Source of the DNA: Afipia sp.
GTDB lineage: Bacteria > Pseudomonadota > Alphaproteobacteria > Rhizobiales > Xanthobacteraceae
Direction of reading: 5' to 3'
DNA: 8,934 nucleotides
Assembly: GCA_020056155.1 (NCBI GenBank)
Contig: JAGVII010000117.1
Span: forward strand, 1-8,934
Part shown: piece by piece, positions 5,720 through 8,934 of the stretch
Numbering within the stretch: the first letter of the stretch is position 1
Layout: each line of letters begins with the position of its first letter
Position numbers and translations under genes: made by a program
The notes under the pieces: generated by a model
What the model was told of the DNA's origin: nothing
Databases searched by the model: none
What the model saw: only the letters and a program-made list of their open reading frames with translations

Positions 5720-6292
5720 TTACCGCACCACACCGGATATGAAGCCCGGTTTGCGGCGCGGCGGCTTGACGTGATCCTTCAGGAAACAGCGTGCTGATTT
5801 TCCGATGTAGCCGGGCCGCGCATAAGTCCATGCCCGGCACTTCTTATCGTCGTTGCAGGCCGCCTTGCAGGTCGCACCCTTGGGATCGGTCGCCACCTCG
5901 ACATTGCGGTAGTCGCCGCCGGGCCGGTCGGTTTCGGATTCGAGCGCGCTGTTGCGCGGCTCGACCACGCCAGCACCGCGTACTCCGGAAACGCAGCAAC
6001 TGCTCGGCACCCGCAGCGGCACAGCGTTCTTGAGCCAGCACACCGCGCTGTCATCGCTGACGGCAGGATAGTTGAAGCTCCATGCACGGCAGCGGCGATC
6101 GCGTTCGCATTGCAGCGCGCATACGGCGGGATCGCCGGCCGGCAGCAGCATGCGCAGATAATCGTTGCCTGGACGGTCGAAACCGGCCTGCGCGCGAACC
6201 GGCTGGACGCCAGTGAAGCACGTCAAGGCCAGCGCAACAGCGAACCCGATGCAAAAGCTCACGCATGATCTGAAATTGCAGACTGGAAGCAT
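5720..6292 (-). CDS. Secreted protein with two PAN/Apple modules
   Basis: The 190-residue product has a long signal peptide ending VRAQA at 32-36. Two related modules follow. Module 1 (about 37-104) has FDRPGNDY, CALQCERDRRCRAWSF (58-73), CWLKNAVP (85-92) and SSCCVSG. Module 2 (about 120-188) has TDRPGGDY, CKAACNDDKKCRAWTY (142-157), CFLKDHVKPP and GFISGVVR. The C-x3-C-x5-C-RAW spacing and the later C-(W/F)-LK are typical of PAN_4/Apple modules, which bind proteins or sugars. Module 1 has an extra cysteine pair at 99-100. Bacterial versions sit outside the cytoplasm; their ligands are mostly unknown. The frame is open upstream to 6622, but residues before 6292 overlap gshA and look like non-coding translation. 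ATG 6292, just before the signal peptide, is therefore preferred although only a weak GAAAG site precedes it. It stands alone between gshA and the DUF6152 operon. Confidence 0.85.
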   Translation of the reverse strand: MLPVCNFRSCVSFCIGFAVALALTCFTGVQPVRAQAGFDRPGNDYLRMLLPAGDPAVCALQCERDRRCRAWSFNYPAVSDDSAVCWLKNAVPLRVPSSCCVSGVRGAGVVEPRNSALESETDRPGGDYRNVEVATDPKGATCKAACNDDKKCRAWTYARPGYIGKSARCFLKDHVKPPRRKPGFISGVVR

Positions 6293-6426
6293 GCCATCGC
6301 TTTCAGCGGAGGACGGGCGTGATGAACAGGACGGATGCAGCCCATTCAATCGCCGCGCGGATGTACGGAAGATGAACGGCAGATAAATGCGGAACAACAA
6401 TCGCGTGATGGCGGTAACGCTCTGAA

Positions 6427-7797
6427 TTAGAAAGCGTATTCGCCATACACGGGATCGACAGATTGTCCCCATGGGCCATTGAATTTCTCCAGCAGCCGTT
6501 CGGCAGGGGTGTGCCCCGCATCCATAATGTGATCGAGCGGCTCCAGATACCGAGTCTCGTCGCGGCCGAGATGATCGATCCGGACGCGCCGCGCGAGACC
6601 CTTGTGCGCCAAAGCCATGCAATCCTTGGCAACCTCGAACAGATAGCGGTTGCCGATCTTCGCCTTGAAGCCGAGACGCGGCACGTTATCGCGCAGCGCC
6701 TGCCGCTCATCCGCGGTCCAGCGCTTGGCGATCTCCCACGCGGCGTCGAGACTTTCATCGTCATACAGCAAGCCAACCCAGAACGCCGGCAAGGACGGCA
6801 GCTGCTGCCACGGCACGCCATCGGAGCCGCGCATTTCGAGATAACGTTTCAGGCGCACCTCGGGGAAAATCGTCGAGAGATGATTGGCCCAGTCGGACAA
6901 TGTCGGCTTCTCGCCCGGCATCATCTTGTTCTTGCCGTCGAAGAAATCGCGGAACGACGACCCTGAAACGTCGATGTAGTCGTCACCGCGCTTGACGAAA
7001 TACATCGGCACGTCGAGTGCGTAGTCGACCCAGCGTTCGAAACCCATGCCGTCCTCGAACGCCCAAGGGATCATCCCGGCGCGCGCATTGTCGGTATCGC
7101 GCCAGATCTCGGAGCGGAATGACAGAAAGCCGTTCGGCTTGCCTTCGGTGAACGGCGAGTTCGCAAACAGCGCGGTGGCCACCGGCTGCAGCGCCACCGA
7201 CACGCGCAACTTCTTGACCATGTCGGCTTCCGAGCAGAAGTCGAGATTTGTCTGCACCGTGCAGGTCCGGTACATCATGTCGAGGCCGTATCGACCCACC
7301 TTCGGCATGTAGTTGGTCATGATCCGGTAACGGCCTTTCGGCATCACCGGCATTTCGCTGCGCGACCATGACGGGGTCATGCCGAGACCGAGAAATCCGA
7401 TCCCAAGCGGGGTTGCGACTTCGCGCACCTGCGCCAGATGCGCCATCAGTTCGGATGAGGTCTGGTGCACGGTTTCGACCGGCGCGCCCGACAATTCGAA
7501 CTGCCCGCCGGGCTCCAGCGAAATCGCGCCGCCGCCGGTGACATCATGCAATCCGATGATGTTGCCGTTCTCCATGATCGGATCCCAGCCGAGCAGGAGC
7601 TTCATGCCTTCAAGCAACGCGCCGATGCCGCGCGCGCCCTCATATGGCACGGGCCTGTGGCCTTCCAGAGTGAACGGCGTCTTTTCGTGCTCGGTGCCGA
7701 TGCGGAAATCGGATTTCGGCTTCACGCCGGCCTCGAGCCAGCCGACCAGTTCGTCCCGCGAATCGAGCGGCGTCATATCGATCTGATCACGCGCCAT
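6427..7797 (-). CDS. gshA: Glutamate-cysteine ligase (plant/alphaproteobacterial type)
   Basis: The 456-residue cytosolic enzyme joins L-glutamate and L-cysteine with ATP to form gamma-glutamylcysteine, the first and rate-setting step of glutathione synthesis (EC 6.3.2.2). Recognisable stretches are FRIGTEHEKTPF at 31-42, LEPGGQFELSGAP at 94-106, RTCTVQTNLDF at 177-187, NGFLSFRSEIWRDTD at 222-236 and YLEMRGSDGVPW at 319-330. The last is near-identical in kind to the LEMRGADGGPW motif of plant enzymes. Length is normal. ATG 7797 begins MARDQIDMTPL, typical of rhizobial proteins; the frame continues open to 7869 but without family resemblance. The ribosome binding site is weak (TGGA). It lies 99 bp downstream of the MarR gene on the same strand and may share transcripts with it. 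A glutathione S-transferase sits on the other side of that regulator. Confidence 0.95.
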   Translation of the reverse strand: MARDQIDMTPLDSRDELVGWLEAGVKPKSDFRIGTEHEKTPFTLEGHRPVPYEGARGIGALLEGMKLLLGWDPIMENGNIIGLHDVTGGGAISLEPGGQFELSGAPVETVHQTSSELMAHLAQVREVATPLGIGFLGLGMTPSWSRSEMPVMPKGRYRIMTNYMPKVGRYGLDMMYRTCTVQTNLDFCSEADMVKKLRVSVALQPVATALFANSPFTEGKPNGFLSFRSEIWRDTDNARAGMIPWAFEDGMGFERWVDYALDVPMYFVKRGDDYIDVSGSSFRDFFDGKNKMMPGEKPTLSDWANHLSTIFPEVRLKRYLEMRGSDGVPWQQLPSLPAFWVGLLYDDESLDAAWEIAKRWTADERQALRDNVPRLGFKAKIGNRYLFEVAKDCMALAHKGLARRVRIDHLGRDETRYLEPLDHIMDAGHTPAERLLEKFNGPWGQSVDPVYGEYAF

Positions 7798-7847
7798 GGG
7801 ACATCCAGAGAAAAGGTGTTGATTGAAGGGTCGATGCGCGATGCAGG

Positions 7848-7872
7848 CGGATGCCACGGATGACGGCATCCG
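7848..7872. repeat. Hairpin between the marR-type gene and gshA
   Basis: CGGATGCC (7848-7855) and GGCATCCG (7865-7872) are perfect 8-bp inverted arms around a 9-base loop that contains another GGATG. It lies 25 bp after the stop of the MarR gene and 51 bp before the gshA start. No T-run follows on either strand, so it may be a weak or factor-assisted terminator, a mRNA-stabilising stem, or part of the gshA leader. Confidence 0.45.
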
Positions 7873-7896
7873 TAACCGCGAGAGGTAAAGAAAGGA

Positions 7897-8412
7897 TCAT
7901 CGGGCCGACGTGATTTCTTTGGCGGATTCTTTGACCGCGTCTTTCGAGATGGCCACAGCCTGCGGCGCGCCCGCACAGCAACCGAGACGGTCCAGCAGGC
8001 CAGCGAGTTTCACGGCGTCAGCATCCGACAGCTTCGAGCCGATATGCCGTTCAATCGCCGCGGAATATGAGTTCCACATTTTCTTCTGCAACTCGCGACC
8101 GGCATCGGTGATCTCCACGAACAGGCCGCGCTTGTCCTTCGCGCACTCGCGCCGCGCCGCGAGGCCTTCCTCGACCAGACGATCGATCAGCCGCGACGTG
8201 GAGTACTGCGGCAACAACATCTGTTTTTCGAGTTCGACAGGACGCAGTTCGCCGCCTGGCGCGCGCGACAGTTCGAGCAGCGCGTCGTACCAGGCGAGCG
8301 GCGGAAACCCGGCCTTCTTGAGATCCTGCTCGACCGCGCCGAGCACCTTGCCCTGAACCCGCATGAGTCGGATCCAAACCTCAGTCGCTTCGGTGGATGG
8401 TTTGCGTTTCAT
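7897..8412 (-). CDS. MarR-family transcriptional regulator
   Basis: The 171-residue product is a winged-helix dimer of the MarR type. An N-terminal helix (WIRLMRVQGKVLGAVEQDL) is followed by LAWYDALLELSRAPGGELRPVELEKQML. The DNA-reading helix is near QYSTSRLIDRLVEEGLAARR (69-88) and the wing near CAKDKRGLFVEITDAG (90-105). A C-terminal helix supports dimerisation. Cysteines at 90 (start of the wing) and 145-146 could make it thiol-sensitive, as in OhrR-type regulators, but this is only a possibility. ATG 8412 is preferred to an in-frame TTG at 8439, because the family alignment begins shortly after it; the ribosome binding site is weak (ACGAG). The gene diverges from the glutathione S-transferase gene with two operator-like sites between them, so control of both itself and the transferase is likely. 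Confidence 0.92.
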   Translation of the reverse strand: MKRKPSTEATEVWIRLMRVQGKVLGAVEQDLKKAGFPPLAWYDALLELSRAPGGELRPVELEKQMLLPQYSTSRLIDRLVEEGLAARRECAKDKRGLFVEITDAGRELQKKMWNSYSAAIERHIGSKLSDADAVKLAGLLDRLGCCAGAPQAVAISKDAVKESAKEITSAR

Positions 8413-8467
8413 GGTCTCGTCCGTGCGTGGGCTGCCCAAATCTGCTGGCTTGCCCAGTCTATCCCAA

Positions 8468-8505
8468 TAAATGCAGTTGCATCAATCTTGACATAACTGC
8501 ATTTA
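8468..8505. promoter_or_regulatory. Double operator-like inverted repeat between marR-type gene and gst
   Basis: TAAATGCAGTT (8468-8478) and AACTGCATTTA (8495-8505) are perfect 11-bp inverted arms separated by 16 bp. Each arm opens a longer site: 8468-8485 and, read on the other strand, 8505-8488 agree at 15 of 18 positions (TAAATGCAGTT...TCAA). The first contains a palindrome, ATGCA-GT-TGCAT (8471-8482), of the size bound by MarR dimers. The two site centres are 20 bp apart, about two helical turns, so dimers would lie on the same DNA face. Site and neighbour fit MarR-type autoregulation and control of gst. Confidence 0.75.
8488..8493 (+). promoter_or_regulatory. Candidate -35 element of gst
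   Basis: A consensus TTGACA lies inside the second operator copy, 74 bp upstream of the gst start codon. No good -10 box is seen at 16-18 bp; the nearest resemblance, CATAGC at 8515-8520, is 21 bp away. If it is used, a regulator bound at the operator would block it directly. Confidence 0.35.
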
Positions 8506-8566
8506 GGGGGCGGTCATAGCTCTTGCCAATGCCCCAAGGCCCAGAATCCTCAAAAGGATACCTCCC

Positions 8567-8934
8567 ATGAAACTGTATTATTCGCCCGGCGCCTGCTCGC
8601 TGTCCCCCCATATCGCCCTGAAAGAGGCCGGACTCCCGTTCGATCTGGTCAGGGTCGACCTGAAGGCGAAGAAGCTCGAGGACGGCAGCGACTACACCCA
8701 GATCAATCCGAAGGGCCAGGTGCCGGCGCTCGGCCTCGACAGCGGCGATCTGCTGACGGAAGGCGCGGTCATTGTCCAGATGATCGCCGATACGGCACCG
8801 CAGACAAACCTCGCGCCCGCCGCCGGCTCCACCGAGCGCTACAAGCTGCAGGAATGGCTGAATTTCGTCGCCAGCGAGTTGCACAAGAATTTCAGCCCGC
8901 TGTTCCAGCCTGTCCTGTCCGATGACACCAAGGC
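8567..8934 (+). CDS. Glutathione S-transferase, beta-class-like (3' end cut by window edge)
   Basis: Reading from ATG 8567 gives 122 codons with no stop before the window ends; full-length relatives are about 200-210 residues, so a little more than half is present. The N-terminal thioredoxin-like domain is complete. [18 protein letters not shown] carries C10, the hallmark residue of bacterial beta-class enzymes. NPKGQVPAL at 47-55 holds the conserved VP cis-proline that contacts glutathione, and [14 protein letters not shown] at 62-75 holds the glutathione-binding E-G pair. The C-terminal helical domain starts near residue 87 ([14 protein letters not shown]). The enzyme conjugates or reduces electrophiles with glutathione in the cytosol; the natural substrate is unknown. 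AAAAGGA at 8552-8558 is a good ribosome binding site. It diverges from the MarR gene across the double operator. Confidence 0.93.
   Translation, partial: MKLYYSPGACSLSPHIALKEAGLPFDLVRVDLKAKKLEDGSDYTQINPKGQVPALGLDSGDLLTEGAVIVQMIADTAPQTNLAPAAGSTERYKLQEWLNFVASELHKNFSPLFQPVLSDDTK

Noticed and set aside
6293..6426. Terminator or small gene between gshA and the PAN gene
   Set aside because: I find only 4-bp stems and no T-run, and no small frame with a ribosome binding site; the gap probably just holds the promoter of the PAN gene.
6293..6622. N-terminal extension of the PAN-domain frame into gshA
   Set aside because: The extension overlaps gshA coding sequence and would bury the signal peptide 110 residues inside the protein; ATG 6292 places it at the N-terminus.

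Overview
The window looks like ordinary chromosome from a high-GC alphaproteobacterium, most plausibly of the Bradyrhizobium/Afipia/Rhodopseudomonas group. This rests on strong G/C bias at third codon positions, the plant/alphaproteobacterial-type glutamate-cysteine ligase, a single-anchor signal peptidase I, and small DUF6152/DUF6644 and PAN-domain proteins typical of that group. The genus is an inference from recognition, not from a search. I see no transposase, integrase, tRNA, rRNA, CRISPR array or prophage gene.

Layout, left to right. (1) Positions 1-652, minus strand: an exported DsrE-like protein, cut by the left edge, preceded by a DoxX-like gene reduced to 54 codons. The two overlap by an ATGA. 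They diverge from an HxlR-family regulator (745-1158, plus). (2) Positions 1270-3534, plus: tldD (metalloprotease) followed 39 bp later by a type I signal peptidase gene. (3) Positions 3562-4683, minus: a periplasmic thioredoxin-like protein followed by a CcdA-family membrane protein, a reductant-export pair; it converges on the signal peptidase gene. (4) Positions 4790-5637, minus: a secreted DUF6152 protein and a four-helix DUF6644 membrane protein, coupled by ATGA. (5) Positions 5720-6292, minus: a secreted protein with two PAN/Apple modules. (6) Positions 6427-7797, minus: gshA, the first enzyme of glutathione synthesis. (7) Positions 7897-8412, minus: a MarR-family regulator, divergent from a beta-class-like glutathione S-transferase that runs off the right edge. 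Their shared promoter region holds a perfect 11-bp inverted repeat made of two facing 18-bp operator-like sites.

A loose theme joins most of the window: thiol and redox chemistry. It includes a DsrE/DoxX remnant under a one-cysteine HxlR regulator, thioredoxin plus CcdA, glutathione synthesis, and a GST with its own regulator. TldD, the signal peptidase and several exported proteins add a protein-processing and envelope theme. Nothing here is clearly a new defence or mobile system. The points most worth a second look are the DUF6152/DUF6644 pair (predicted mature N-terminus His-His), the truncated DoxX gene still coupled to its neighbour, the double operator at marR/gst, and repeat clusters in three short intergenic regions.
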